Shown piece by piece: positions 31,430 to 38,864 of a DNA stretch of 39,664 nt. The DNA comes from Candidatus Parcubacteria bacterium (GTDB lineage: Bacteria > Patescibacteriota > Microgenomatia > Levybacterales > GWA1-39-11), in contig QZIP01000031.1 in assembly GCA_003599595.1 (NCBI GenBank), forward strand, positions 1 through 39,664, given 5' to 3'. Positions within the stretch are counted from its first letter, which is position 1; every line of letters starts with the position of its first letter. The notes below the pieces were generated by a model. That model had not been told where the DNA came from and did not search any database. It saw only the letters and a program-made list of their open reading frames with translations. The position numbers were made by a program, and so were the translations under genes.

Positions 31430-31876
31430 ATGGAATTAAATAAGCTACCAAAAATCAAAATATCAAAAAAAGCAAGAAGAGTAGGCCGGGGACACGGTTC
31501 TGGCCGTGGTAAAACCGCCGGAAGGGGAACAAAGGGTCAAAAAGCAAGAAGAAAGATTAAGCTTACTTTTGAAGGAGGAGCATTACCTTTAATTAAGAGA
31601 TTGCCTTTTACAAGAGGAAAAGGAAAAAACAAAATCTTTAAAATAAAGCCAATTATTATCAATATAAGAGCCTTAAATGGTCTACCTGCAAACACAATCA
31701 TTGATTTAAATACATTAATTAAAAACAAATTTGTTAAAGAAGATGAAGCCAGGCTTTACGGTGTGAAACTGCTTGGAGAAGGGGAGCTTACAAAACCTTT
31801 AATCATAAAAATTCCAGTCTCCAATAATGTGCGTAAAAAAATAGAAAAAATAGGTGGAAAAGTAGAATCGGGTTAA
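31430..31876 (+). CDS. rplO: 50S ribosomal protein L15 (uL15)
   Basis: A 148-residue protein: RRVGRGHGSGRGKTAGRGTK near the start, FEGGALPLIKRLPFTRG, and a C-terminal part with LGEGELTKPLIIKI. Binds 23S rRNA. Preceded by rpsE and followed 29 bases later by secY; the spacer has GGTTAAATCGGATT, seen again before infA. Confidence 0.96.
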   Translation: MELNKLPKIKISKKARRVGRGHGSGRGKTAGRGTKGQKARRKIKLTFEGGALPLIKRLPFTRGKGKNKIFKIKPIIINIRALNGLPANTIIDLNTLIKNKFVKEDEARLYGVKLLGEGELTKPLIIKIPVSNNVRKKIEKIGGKVESG

Positions 31877-31905
31877 ATCGGATTAGAAGTATAGTTTAAG
31901 AATTT

Positions 31906-33192
31906 ATGGACTCGTTTTTAAATATCTTTAAGAATAGTATTAAAGATAGAGAAGTTAGAAGAAAAATACTTATTGTAGGAGCCTTATTACTTGTCTTCCG
32001 GTTTTTTGCACATATTCCAGTCGCCGGAGTAAACATTAATCAGCTTAGATCTCTTTTTGATGAAAATCAATTTCTTGGACTTCTAGATATCTTTTCAGGA
32101 GGAACATTATCAAATTTTTCAATTTTAGCTTTAGGCTTAAATCCTTATATATATGCTTCAATCATTTTTCAACTATTCACTGTTTTGTATCCCAAGCTTG
32201 AGGCCTTAGCAAAAGAAGGAGAATATGGTAGACAAAAAATCAATCAATATACAAGATATTTAACTATTCCTCTTTCTGTTGTTCAGGCCTTTGGAATGTA
32301 TGCTTTGTTAAGAAATCAAAACATAATAACAAGTTTGGGACCAATAGAAATAGCTTCTTTTGTTTTAACCATGGTGGGCGGTACAATGTTTATTATGTGG
32401 ATTGGTGAACTTATATCAGAACAGGGCATTGGTAATGGAATATCAATACTCATTTTTGCTGGAATCGTTTCAAGAATTCCTATAACATTAGGTCAGACCA
32501 TTTCTACCCTTAACACAGAAGACATTTTAAATATTGCTATCTTTCTTTCTATGGCACTTCTTGTAATAGCAGGAATTGTATTTGTAAATGAGGCCGCAAG
32601 GAGAGTTCCTATTTACTATGCTAAAAGAGTTAGGGGATCAAAAACTTCTGGCGGTCAATCAACTCATCTACCGCTAAAACTTAATCAGGCAGGAGTTATT
32701 CCAATTATTTTTGCTGTTTCGCTTGTCCTTTTGCCTTCAATGGTGGCAAACTATCTAGCAACTGTTCAAAATCCTCAAGCATCAAGTATTGGAGTTTTTC
32801 TGGCGCAACACTTTGATCCTTCCGGTATTTTATATAACGCATCATATTTTCTTTTAATAGTAGGCTTTACTTATTTTTATACTGCCATTATCTTTAATCC
32901 TAATAAAATATCAGAAGAGATCCAGAAGCAGGGAGGGTTTATTCCGGGAATAAGACCTGGTAAGTCAACTGCGCATTTTCTCAATTATGTAATTACCAGA
33001 ATTACCCTTGCAGGAGCTTTCTTTCTTGGGGCTATTGCAATTTTTCCAAATATCGCAAGGGTGATAACAAATGTTGAGACTCTTTTAATTGGTGGAACAA
33101 GCATCTTAATTGTAGTTTCTGTAGTTATTGAAACAGTAAAAATTCTTGAGGTGCAACTAGTTACAAAAAACTACGAAAGGTTTATAAGATAA
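31906..33192 (+). CDS. secY: protein translocase subunit SecY
   Basis: A 428-residue, ten-helix membrane channel. Signatures: FRFFAHIPVAGVN in the first helix, GLNPYIYASIIFQL (helix 2 and plug region), GNGISILIFAGI, and NPNKISEEIQKQGGFIPGIRPGK in the cytoplasmic loop before helix 9. It forms the SecYE(G) channel. Placed after rplO as in the spc operon. A GGTTAAATCGGATT word (about 31871-31884) lies before the start and recurs before infA. Confidence 0.97.
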   Translation: MDSFLNIFKNSIKDREVRRKILIVGALLLVFRFFAHIPVAGVNINQLRSLFDENQFLGLLDIFSGGTLSNFSILALGLNPYIYASIIFQLFTVLYPKLEALAKEGEYGRQKINQYTRYLTIPLSVVQAFGMYALLRNQNIITSLGPIEIASFVLTMVGGTMFIMWIGELISEQGIGNGISILIFAGIVSRIPITLGQTISTLNTEDILNIAIFLSMALLVIAGIVFVNEAARRVPIYYAKRVRGSKTSGGQSTHLPLKLNQAGVIPIIFAVSLVLLPSMVANYLATVQNPQASSIGVFLAQHFDPSGILYNASYFLLIVGFTYFYTAIIFNPNKISEEIQKQGGFIPGIRPGKSTAHFLNYVITRITLAGAFFLGAIAIFPNIARVITNVETLLIGGTSILIVVSVVIETVKILEVQLVTKNYERFIR

Positions 33193-33193
33193 T

Positions 33194-33781
33194 ATGCATA
33201 TAATTTTTTATGGCCCGGAGGGTTCTGGTAAGGGAACACAAGCAAGGTTATTGGCTCAAAAACTTAATCTTGCACATATTCAGTCTGGAGATTTGGTAAG
33301 AGATGCAGCTAAAAATGATAGCGGTTTGATAGGTGAAGCTGCACGCAATGCCCTAGCAACTGGCAAATACGTTCCTGATTCAGAGATGTATGTGTTGTGG
33401 AAAAACCGCTTAAAGCAAGAAGATGCTAAAAAAGGTTGGATTATTGATGGTTTTCCCAGAAATCTAAGACAAGCAAAGTTTCTTTTCAACAAGGTAGATA
33501 AATACGGGTATAAAGTAGACAAAGTAATTTATATTAAGATTTTAGAAGAAGAATCTCTTAAGCGTCTAAAGATGCGCAACAGAGAACAGTTTGCTGGGTC
33601 TGGCAAAAGCCATGATGATCCAGAGCTTGTTAAAAGTAGACTCCAAGAGTTTGGTAAAGGTCAGAAAGATTTACTTGATTACTTAAGAGAAAAAGGGGTA
33701 CTTGAAGAAGTAAACGGTGAAAGAAGTGTTGAAGAAGTCCACAAAGATATACTGTCAAGGCTTTCAAGAAACAAAGATTAA
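33194..33781 (+). CDS. adk: adenylate kinase, short form
   Basis: A 195-residue enzyme converting ATP + AMP to 2 ADP. P-loop GPEGSGKGTQ (8-17), AMP-binding region IQSGDLVRDAAKN and IDGFPRNLRQAKF. The LID is short, without the Cys4 zinc domain, as in short-type enzymes. Follows secY with one base between and precedes cmk, so translocon and nucleotide kinases share the transcript. Confidence 0.93.
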   Translation: MHIIFYGPEGSGKGTQARLLAQKLNLAHIQSGDLVRDAAKNDSGLIGEAARNALATGKYVPDSEMYVLWKNRLKQEDAKKGWIIDGFPRNLRQAKFLFNKVDKYGYKVDKVIYIKILEEESLKRLKMRNREQFAGSGKSHDDPELVKSRLQEFGKGQKDLLDYLREKGVLEEVNGERSVEEVHKDILSRLSRNKD

Positions 33782-33783
33782 AT

Positions 33784-34476
33784 ATGTCAAAGGGATTTAT
33801 AATTGCAATTGACGGACCCGCAGGTTCTGGAAAAGGTACGGTAACTTCAATCTTAACAGAAAAACTTAACGCATATAATCTTTATACAGGTGCAGTTTTC
33901 CGGGTGATAGCACTTTACTGCATTATCCACAAAATAGGCTTAAACAATAGAAACATAATAATAAGGTCCCTACCTAAAATAAATATAGACCTAAAAGACG
34001 GAAAAACTTATCTTGATACAAAGGATGTAACAGAAAGAATAAAAGAAGAGGATACTGCCAGAGGATCATCTAAAGTAGCCGCCATACCGCAAGTTCAAGA
34101 AAAAATGATACAAATATCTCGGGAAATTGGCAACAGGAGGCTTAACGAAGGTAAAATTGTTGTTACAGAAGGAAGAAATACTGGCTCAGCAATATTTCCC
34201 AATGCAGACTTTAAATTATTTCTTACAGCAAGTCCAGAGGTTCGTGCTCAAAGGAGGATTGCACAGCTCAAGGAACAAGGTGCAAGTTTTGACTACGAAG
34301 AAATTCTGAGAGAAATAAAAGAAAGAGATCAGCGCGATTCTACAAGATCTTCTTATCCTCTACCTCAAAATCCTCAAGAGCTAGGCTATTTTGTTTTAGA
34401 TAATTCAGACATTGGAACTGAGAAAACAGTAAACATTATAATTAACAAACTTAAAGAAAAAGGTTTAATCTCTTAA
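33784..34476 (+). CDS. cmk: cytidylate kinase
   Basis: A 230-residue enzyme phosphorylating CMP/dCMP. Visible: AIDGPAGSGKGTV (P-loop, 8-20), LYTGAVFRVIAL in the CMP-binding region, RDQRDSTRSSYPL (the conserved RDxxDSxR motif). The usual GRDIGT reads GRNTGS, so the Asp next to the CMP-binding Arg is Asn. An unusual place: normally adk is followed directly by map. Two bases after adk and three before map. Confidence 0.92.
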   Translation: MSKGFIIAIDGPAGSGKGTVTSILTEKLNAYNLYTGAVFRVIALYCIIHKIGLNNRNIIIRSLPKINIDLKDGKTYLDTKDVTERIKEEDTARGSSKVAAIPQVQEKMIQISREIGNRRLNEGKIVVTEGRNTGSAIFPNADFKLFLTASPEVRAQRRIAQLKEQGASFDYEEILREIKERDQRDSTRSSYPLPQNPQELGYFVLDNSDIGTEKTVNIIINKLKEKGLIS

Positions 34477-34479
34477 AAT

Positions 34480-35247
34480 ATGGATAAACAAAAAATAGAA
34501 AAAATGAGAACTGGCGGCAAGATATTAGCTGATGTAATGCAAGAATTAATGGATTTTATCAAAGAAGGGGTTAGTAAAGCAGAGCTTGATAAAAAGGCAG
34601 AGGAATTGATTATAAAAAGAGGTGGGGAGCCTGCATTTAAAAAGGTGCCGGGATATGCTCACACCACTTGCCTATCGGTCAATGAAGAAGTTGTTCACGG
34701 GATTCCTGATAAGAGATTGTTTAAAAAAGGAGATGTTGTAGGTATAGACTGCGGTGTTTATTACAAAGGCTATTATACAGATATGTCGGAGACGCTTCGC
34801 GTCAAATCTCAAAACGGAGATGAAATAGATAAATTTTTAGAAATTGGCAAGGAAGCATTATTTGAAGCTATTAAAGTGGCTCGTGCGGGGAATAGAATTG
34901 GTCATATCTCAAAAGCAATTCAAGATACGGTAGAGGGAGCAGGTTATTCAGTGGTTAGAAATTTAATTGGCCACGGTGTGGGTGAAGAATTGCACCAAGA
35001 TCCTGAAATTCCAGGGTATTTAGCAACAAAAATTGAAAAAACACCTCTTCTTGCACCTGGCATGACCTTGGCCATTGAGGTTATTTACAACATGGGAAAG
35101 AAAAATGTTGTCTATAGAACCGGAGATCAATGGACGATTGTAACTGAAGACAAAAGCTTGTCAGGCCTGTTTGAAAGAACAGTACTCGTAGCAGAGAGCC
35201 AGCCTGAAATCCTCACACCCCTGTCTACAGACAAAAACTACCTCTAG
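34480..35247 (+). CDS. map: methionine aminopeptidase, type I
   Basis: A 255-residue enzyme removing N-terminal Met. Motifs: His of GYAHTTCLSVNEEVVHGIP, metal ligands in GIDCGVYYKGYYTDMSET (two Asp), the His of GHGVGEELH, Glu in LAIEVIYN and Glu in FERTVLV. No extra zinc-finger N-domain. Last gene before a 618-base gap. Confidence 0.97.
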   Translation: MDKQKIEKMRTGGKILADVMQELMDFIKEGVSKAELDKKAEELIIKRGGEPAFKKVPGYAHTTCLSVNEEVVHGIPDKRLFKKGDVVGIDCGVYYKGYYTDMSETLRVKSQNGDEIDKFLEIGKEALFEAIKVARAGNRIGHISKAIQDTVEGAGYSVVRNLIGHGVGEELHQDPEIPGYLATKIEKTPLLAPGMTLAIEVIYNMGKKNVVYRTGDQWTIVTEDKSLSGLFERTVLVAESQPEILTPLSTDKNYL

Positions 35248-35865
35248 CATTTTTACAACCTTAAACCTCTTGCACAAATTCGCCTAATTTATGCAAGAGG
35301 AAACCAGAAGTTTATCGAGGATTCATCGAGGTCTCACCTCGACAAGCACAGGTTGAGGTGAGACCTCAACACTTGACCTCAACACTTTTGATATTTATAT
35401 GCCTAATGGTCAAATTCACCCAATTTGACCATTGCCTATAGTCTTTCAGGTTCAACCTTCTTACAAGGTTACACCTTTTTATAAGGTGTAACCTTAACAA
35501 AGTCGCATTCGCTTACTCGCAACACCCATTCCACCCAACGGGTGAAATACAAGTGAAATAATAAATTTAGCCTTGATTTTGATTTTCTACTCACTTTCCA
35601 CCCGGTGGAACAGGGTGGGATAAGGGTGCAATGAAGCTTTCAAATTAGTTTTCTGCAAGGGAGTCACCTTTCGTCTCCTTCGACAAACTCAGGATCCTCA
35701 AGGAGACACCCTTTTCACCCCTGGAGTTACCCTCATTCGCTCATTCGCATTTATTCAAAATATTCATATTTGAGTAATTCGCGATATCTATTGATTGCTG
35801 AGCTCAAATTTGTTAAAATAGTAAATCCGGTTAAATCGGATTGAAAATGTGGTCAAGAAAATTGT
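35248..35865. repeat. gene-free hairpin array between map and infA
   Basis: No credible gene. Perfect or near-perfect stems in order: 35266-35300 (15 bp, one mismatch, 5-base loop); 35328-35367 (13 bp plus 3 more with one wobble); 35405-35433 (12 bp, 5-base loop); 35465-35495 (13 bp, 5-base loop); 35528-35548 (CACCC/GGGTG core); 35596-35610 (TTCCACC/GGTGGAA); 35673-35707 (GTCTCCTT/AAGGAGAC with CGACAAACTCAGG inside). None has a proper T-run. After them come TTCGC-type words (35753-35787) and the infA promoter. Confidence 0.65.
35791..35819 (+). promoter_or_regulatory. infA promoter with extended -10
   Basis: TTGATT (35791-35796), 17 bases, TAAAAT (35814-35819) with TGT before it (extended -10). 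Transcription would begin about 35826, within AATCCG/CGGATT, a 6-bp hairpin (35824-35842). infA starts at 35866. Confidence 0.6.
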
Positions 35866-36081
35866 ATGGTGCATCAAGGATCAATTGAGGTAGACGGAGT
35901 TGTTAAAGAGGTTCTACCAAATACATTATTTAGAGTTGAGGTTCAGGGGAAAACTATACTATGCCACCTCTCAGGCAAAATGAGGTTGCATTTTATAAAA
36001 ATATTGCCCGGAGATAGAGTTAAAATAGAGATGACGCCGTATGATAGAGAAAGAGGAAGAATAATCTATAGATATAGATGA
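35866..36081 (+). CDS. infA: translation initiation factor IF-1
   Basis: A 71-residue OB-fold protein: [42 protein letters not shown], and the C-terminal GRIIYRYR. It blocks the A site during initiation. The usual rpmJ downstream is missing; instead a 155-base repeat spacer leads to rpsM. Own promoter likely. Confidence 0.96.
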   Translation: MVHQGSIEVDGVVKEVLPNTLFRVEVQGKTILCHLSGKMRLHFIKILPGDRVKIEMTPYDRERGRIIYRYR

Positions 36082-36084
36082 GTA

Positions 36085-36232
36085 AAACTTAAAGTTAAAA
36101 ACTAAAAGCGTAAAACTGATCAATGAATAAAGAATAATGATTAAAGAATAAATATAAAAAATATCATTAATCATCAATCGTTAATCATTAATCATTTAGG
36201 TTTTTATTTTTTAGTTTTAAGATTCAACTTTT
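36085..36232. repeat. AT-rich inverted word repeats between infA and rpsM
   Basis: Left AAAACTTAAAGTTAAAAACT and AATGATTAAAGAATA words face right complements (TTAATCATTAATCATT, TTTTTAGTTTTAAGATTCAAC). The structure ends about four bases before the rpsM ATG. No better function is visible. Confidence 0.45.
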
Positions 36233-36236
36233 TATT

Positions 36237-36656
36237 ATGAGAGTTGCAGGTGTAAACATACCAGACGAAAAAAGAATAGATATTGCTTTAACCTATATTT
36301 ATGGAATAGGAAGAAGCAATGTGCGCAATGTACTCTCAAAAGCGAATATTGACGGTGCAAAAAGAGTTAAGTCCCTCTCTGAAGATGAATTAGGCAGAAT
36401 TCAAAAAGCAGTAGAAGAGCATAAGATAGAGGGAGAGTTACGTGCGGAAATTCTTGGGAACATCAAAAGATTAAAAGATACAGGCAATTATAGAGGTGTA
36501 AGACATGCAAGAGGTTTACCTGCAAGAGGTCAGCGCACCCGTTCAAACGCAAGAACAAAAAGAGGTAAAAGAGTCACAATAGGTGCTATTAGAAAAGACG
36601 TTGCTGAGAGAATGGGTCTTTTACAAAAAGCAGGTTCATCTGCACCTAAGAAGTAA
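36237..36656 (+). CDS. rpsM: 30S ribosomal protein S13 (uS13)
   Basis: A 139-residue protein; S13 is usually 118-122, so it has a longer C-terminus. Start MRVAGVNIPDEKRIDIALTY, H2TH region GIGRSNVRNVL, and the basic RGVRHARGLPARGQRTRSNA. The extension ends AGSSAPKK. Sits in the 30S head and contacts tRNA and L5. Confidence 0.97.
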   Translation: MRVAGVNIPDEKRIDIALTYIYGIGRSNVRNVLSKANIDGAKRVKSLSEDELGRIQKAVEEHKIEGELRAEILGNIKRLKDTGNYRGVRHARGLPARGQRTRSNARTKRGKRVTIGAIRKDVAERMGLLQKAGSSAPKK

Positions 36657-36686
36657 AAAAACAAAGTGAATAAGTTTAAATGAAGA

Positions 36687-36710
36687 TATAATATTCGCAA
36701 TAATTAGCAC
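36687..36710 (+). promoter_or_regulatory. TATAAT plus degenerate repeat arm before rpsK
   Basis: TATAAT (36687-36692) runs into TATTCGCAATAATTAGCAC (36692-36710), which matches the repeat arm before rplN and rplX and again ends a few bases before an ATG (36718). The -35 region is poor. It may be a worn third copy of the final arm. Confidence 0.4.
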
Positions 36711-36717
36711 ACTTAAT

Positions 36718-37101
36718 ATGGCAAAGCAATCAAAGAAAATAAAAAAAGTAGCAATAACAGGAAGTGGAAGAATTTACATAAGTACTACTTTTAACAATAC
36801 AATAGTAACCATAACTAATGAAAAGGGTGATGCAATTTCTTGGAGTAGTTCAGGAAACGCAGGATTTAAGGGTACAAGAAAGTCAACCCCATATGCAGCA
36901 AATCTTGCTGTTGATAGGGCTGTTAAGAAAGCAAAAGAAGAAGGTATCCAGAACGTAGAAGTCTTTATTAAAGGGCCAGGAGTAGGAAGAGATGCGGCTT
37001 TGCGTGCCATCAGAAATTCTGGTCTTTCTATTTCTATGATAGCAGATATCACACCTGTGCCGCATAACGGCCCAAGAGCAAAGAAAAAAAGGAGAGTATA
37101 A
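36718..37101 (+). CDS. rpsK: 30S ribosomal protein S11 (uS11)
   Basis: A 127-residue protein with GRIYISTTFNNTIVTITNE, SSGNAGFKGTRKSTPYAA and the C-terminal GVGRDAALRAIRNSGLSI. It forms the 30S platform with S6/S18. Start abuts a repeat-like arm and lacks a Shine-Dalgarno sequence. Confidence 0.97.
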   Translation: MAKQSKKIKKVAITGSGRIYISTTFNNTIVTITNEKGDAISWSSSGNAGFKGTRKSTPYAANLAVDRAVKKAKEEGIQNVEVFIKGPGVGRDAALRAIRNSGLSISMIADITPVPHNGPRAKKKRRV

Positions 37102-37106
37102 TGAAA

Positions 37107-37200
37107 ATATCAAATATCAAATATCAAATATCAAATATCAAAATAATTTTTGGAAATTGGAAATTGTCCCGCCGCAGCGGGATCCCGTCTTTGACGGGAG
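37107..37200. repeat. five tandem ATATCAA copies plus GC hairpins before rpsD
   Basis: Five exact 7-bp copies of ATATCAA (37107-37141), TTGGAAATTGGAAATTG (about 37150-37166), and two GC stems: CCCGC/GCGGG and TCCCGTC-TTT-GACGGGA ending at 37200. The GC stems have no T-run. All lie between rpsK and the rpsD start hairpin. Confidence 0.55.
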
Positions 37201-37212
37201 AAATTGGAAATT

Positions 37213-37237
37213 CCATAGATTGGAGGCCAATCTATGG
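37213..37237 (+). promoter_or_regulatory. rpsD start-codon hairpin
   Basis: CCATAGATTGG (37213-37223) and CCAATCTATGG (37227-37237) are perfect 11-bp complements with the loop AGG. The ribosome site GGAGG (37222-37226) spans the loop and the top of the stem, and the ATG (37234-37236) lies in the lower stem. Folding would block initiation. S4 is the autoregulator of this operon or of its own gene in well-studied bacteria, so this is a good candidate S4 operator; that is inference. Confidence 0.6.
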
Positions 37238-37833
37238 GTAGGTATACAGGACCAAAACATAAATTAGCAAGAAGAGAGGGGACAAATATTTTAGAGAAAA
37301 CCTCAAGGTCTCTTGATAGAAGGATTAATGTCCTTCCGGGCATTACGAGCAGGAGAAGAAGGAAGGTTTCAGATTATGGGTTGCAACTTAGAGAAAAACA
37401 GAAATTAAAAAGAATATATGGTCTTATGGAAAAACAATTTAAAAAATATATAAATCTTGCCCAAAAAAAGAGAGGAAACACAGAAGTATCTTTAATCAGA
37501 CTTCTTGAAACAAGACTTGATAATATTATTTACCGTCTTGGATTTGCTAGGTCAAGATTTATGGCAAGGCAACTTGTTTCCCATGGGCACGTTCTTGTAA
37601 GCGGTAAAAAAGTAAATATCCCATCCTACAATGTAAAGATAGGAGAAACTGTGTCTTTATCGCCCAAGCTTCTTAAAAACGAAATCTTTAAATCAATGAC
37701 AGAAGAGGAGAGTAAGATTATCTCTTTTCTTGAGAAAAAAGATTCCCAGGGCGTATTAATGAGGCTCCCGGAGGCTGATGAGGTACCAAATCCAGTAAAT
37801 TATCAATTGGTTATTGAATTTTACTCAAGATAG
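37234..37833 (+). CDS. rpsD: 30S ribosomal protein S4 (uS4)
   Basis: A 199-residue protein: MGRYTGPKHKLARREG, the S4 domain with ETRLDNIIYRLGFARSRFMA and RQLVSHGHVLVSGKKV, and the C-terminal INYQ-like VNYQLVIEFYSR. No N-terminal zinc Cys. It nucleates 30S assembly. The start is inside a perfect hairpin. Confidence 0.97.
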   Translation: MGRYTGPKHKLARREGTNILEKTSRSLDRRINVLPGITSRRRRKVSDYGLQLREKQKLKRIYGLMEKQFKKYINLAQKKRGNTEVSLIRLLETRLDNIIYRLGFARSRFMARQLVSHGHVLVSGKKVNIPSYNVKIGETVSLSPKLLKNEIFKSMTEEESKIISFLEKKDSQGVLMRLPEADEVPNPVNYQLVIEFYSR

Positions 37834-37842
37834 TTGTAAAAT
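37814..37842 (+). promoter_or_regulatory. rpoA promoter within the end of rpsD
   Basis: TTGAAT (37814-37819), 17 bases, TAAAAT (37837-37842), overlapping the last codons of rpsD. Predicted start about 37849, immediately before the leader hairpin. Confidence 0.55.
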
Positions 37843-37850
37843 ATAAACTT

Positions 37851-37877
37851 GCCTTATAAATAAGGCATAATTTTTTT
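37851..37877 (+). terminator. terminator-like leader hairpin before rpoA
   Basis: GCCTTAT (37851-37857) and ATAAGGC (37860-37866), a perfect 7-bp complement pair with a very short centre, then ATAA and seven T's (37871-37877) that run right up to the rpoA ATG at 37878. It could end the rpsD transcript or attenuate rpoA. Confidence 0.5.
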
Positions 37878-38801
37878 ATGGATAATTATAATTTTGAGAT
37901 AAAAGAAGAGAGAAAAGAAGAAAACTATAATCGTTTTGTTTTAGAGCCGTTAGAGCCTGGTTTTGGACATACTCTTGGTGTAGCGTTAAGAAGAGTCCTT
38001 CTTTCAGGCATTGAAGGCGCTGCTGTCACATCCGTAAAAATTGATGGAGTTAGGCACATGTTCTCAACCCTCCCAGGGCTTAAGGAAGATATTATTGAAC
38101 TTATTCTTAATATTAAAAACCTCAGAGTTAGGCTAGCAGAAGGAAAAAATGAAGCAAAAATTACACTTTCAAAAACTGGTCCAGGAGAAGTAACAGCCAA
38201 AGACATAGAGGTAAGTGAAGGTGTTGAGATAATAGATCTTACACACTATTTAGGAAATCTTTCTGATAAAAAATCAAAATTAGAAGTTGAAATGATTGTT
38301 GAAAGAGGTAGTGGATATTCTTTAGCAGAAGAGAGAAAAACATCAACACTTGGAGTTCTGCCAATTGATGCGATTTTCTCTCCTATTACTAAGGTAAATT
38401 ATAAAGTTGAACAAACAAGAGTTGGAGGAAAGACAAATTATGATAAATTAGCATTGGAGGTTTGGACAAATGGAACGGTTGATGCAAGAAATTCACTTGA
38501 TCAAGCAGCAAAAACCTTGGTTTCATACTTTTCTCAAGTTTATCAACCAAAAGAAGAAAAAGTAGTTGAACAAACAGTAAATATTCCTCCATTTCCAGAG
38601 GAAACATTAAAAATGACAGTAGATGAATTAGATCTTCCAACTAGAATTTACAATAGTTTGAGAAATGCAGGTATAGAAACAGTGGGACAGCTCCTCAGCA
38701 CGCCTAGAAAAGATCTTATGGCATATAGAAATCTTGGTGCCAAATCTCTTTCATTAATTGAAGAAAGTCTTAAAAAAAAAGGGATAGACTTTAATATCTA
38801 A
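37878..38801 (+). CDS. rpoA: RNA polymerase alpha subunit
   Basis: A 307-residue protein. N-terminal assembly domain: FVLEPLEPGFGHTLGVALRR, GAAVTSVKIDGVRHMFS, and the second half with RKTSTLGVLPIDAIFSPI. C-terminal domain (about 240-307) complete, with LPTRIYNSLRNAGIETVGQL and NLGAKSLSLIEESL, so activator and UP-element contacts are likely preserved. Usual place between rpsD and rplQ, but with its own promoter. Confidence 0.98.
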   Translation: MDNYNFEIKEERKEENYNRFVLEPLEPGFGHTLGVALRRVLLSGIEGAAVTSVKIDGVRHMFSTLPGLKEDIIELILNIKNLRVRLAEGKNEAKITLSKTGPGEVTAKDIEVSEGVEIIDLTHYLGNLSDKKSKLEVEMIVERGSGYSLAEERKTSTLGVLPIDAIFSPITKVNYKVEQTRVGGKTNYDKLALEVWTNGTVDARNSLDQAAKTLVSYFSQVYQPKEEKVVEQTVNIPPFPEETLKMTVDELDLPTRIYNSLRNAGIETVGQLLSTPRKDLMAYRNLGAKSLSLIEESLKKKGIDFNI

Positions 38802-38813
38802 ACAATTATAATT
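38786..38813 (+). promoter_or_regulatory. possible rplQ promoter
   Basis: TAGACT (38786-38791), 16 bases, perfect TATAAT (38808-38813), overlapping the end of rpoA. Transcription would begin about 38820, before the hairpin at 38832. Confidence 0.4.
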
Positions 38814-38831
38814 TTATATAGAATATAACTC

Positions 38832-38857
38832 AATGCGTCAAATAGGACGCATTTTTT
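38832..38857 (+). terminator. terminator-like hairpin between rpoA and rplQ
   Basis: AATGCGTC (38832-38839) and GACGCATT (38846-38853) form an 8-bp stem with a 6-base loop, and T's continue to 38857. The rplQ ATG is eight bases later. It may be the terminator of rpoA, an attenuator for rplQ, or both. Confidence 0.6.
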
Positions 38858-38864
38858 AAATCAT

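Noticed and set aside
35248-35865. CRISPR array or tRNA genes in the map-infA gap
   Set aside because: The hairpins differ in sequence and spacing, so there is no repeat-spacer pattern; no cloverleaf with a T-loop consensus was seen.
37107-37141. ATATCAA tandem repeat as a phase-variation tract for rpsD
   Set aside because: It lies in untranslated DNA about 95 bases before the start and overlaps no promoter box that I can see; slippage there would not shift a frame.
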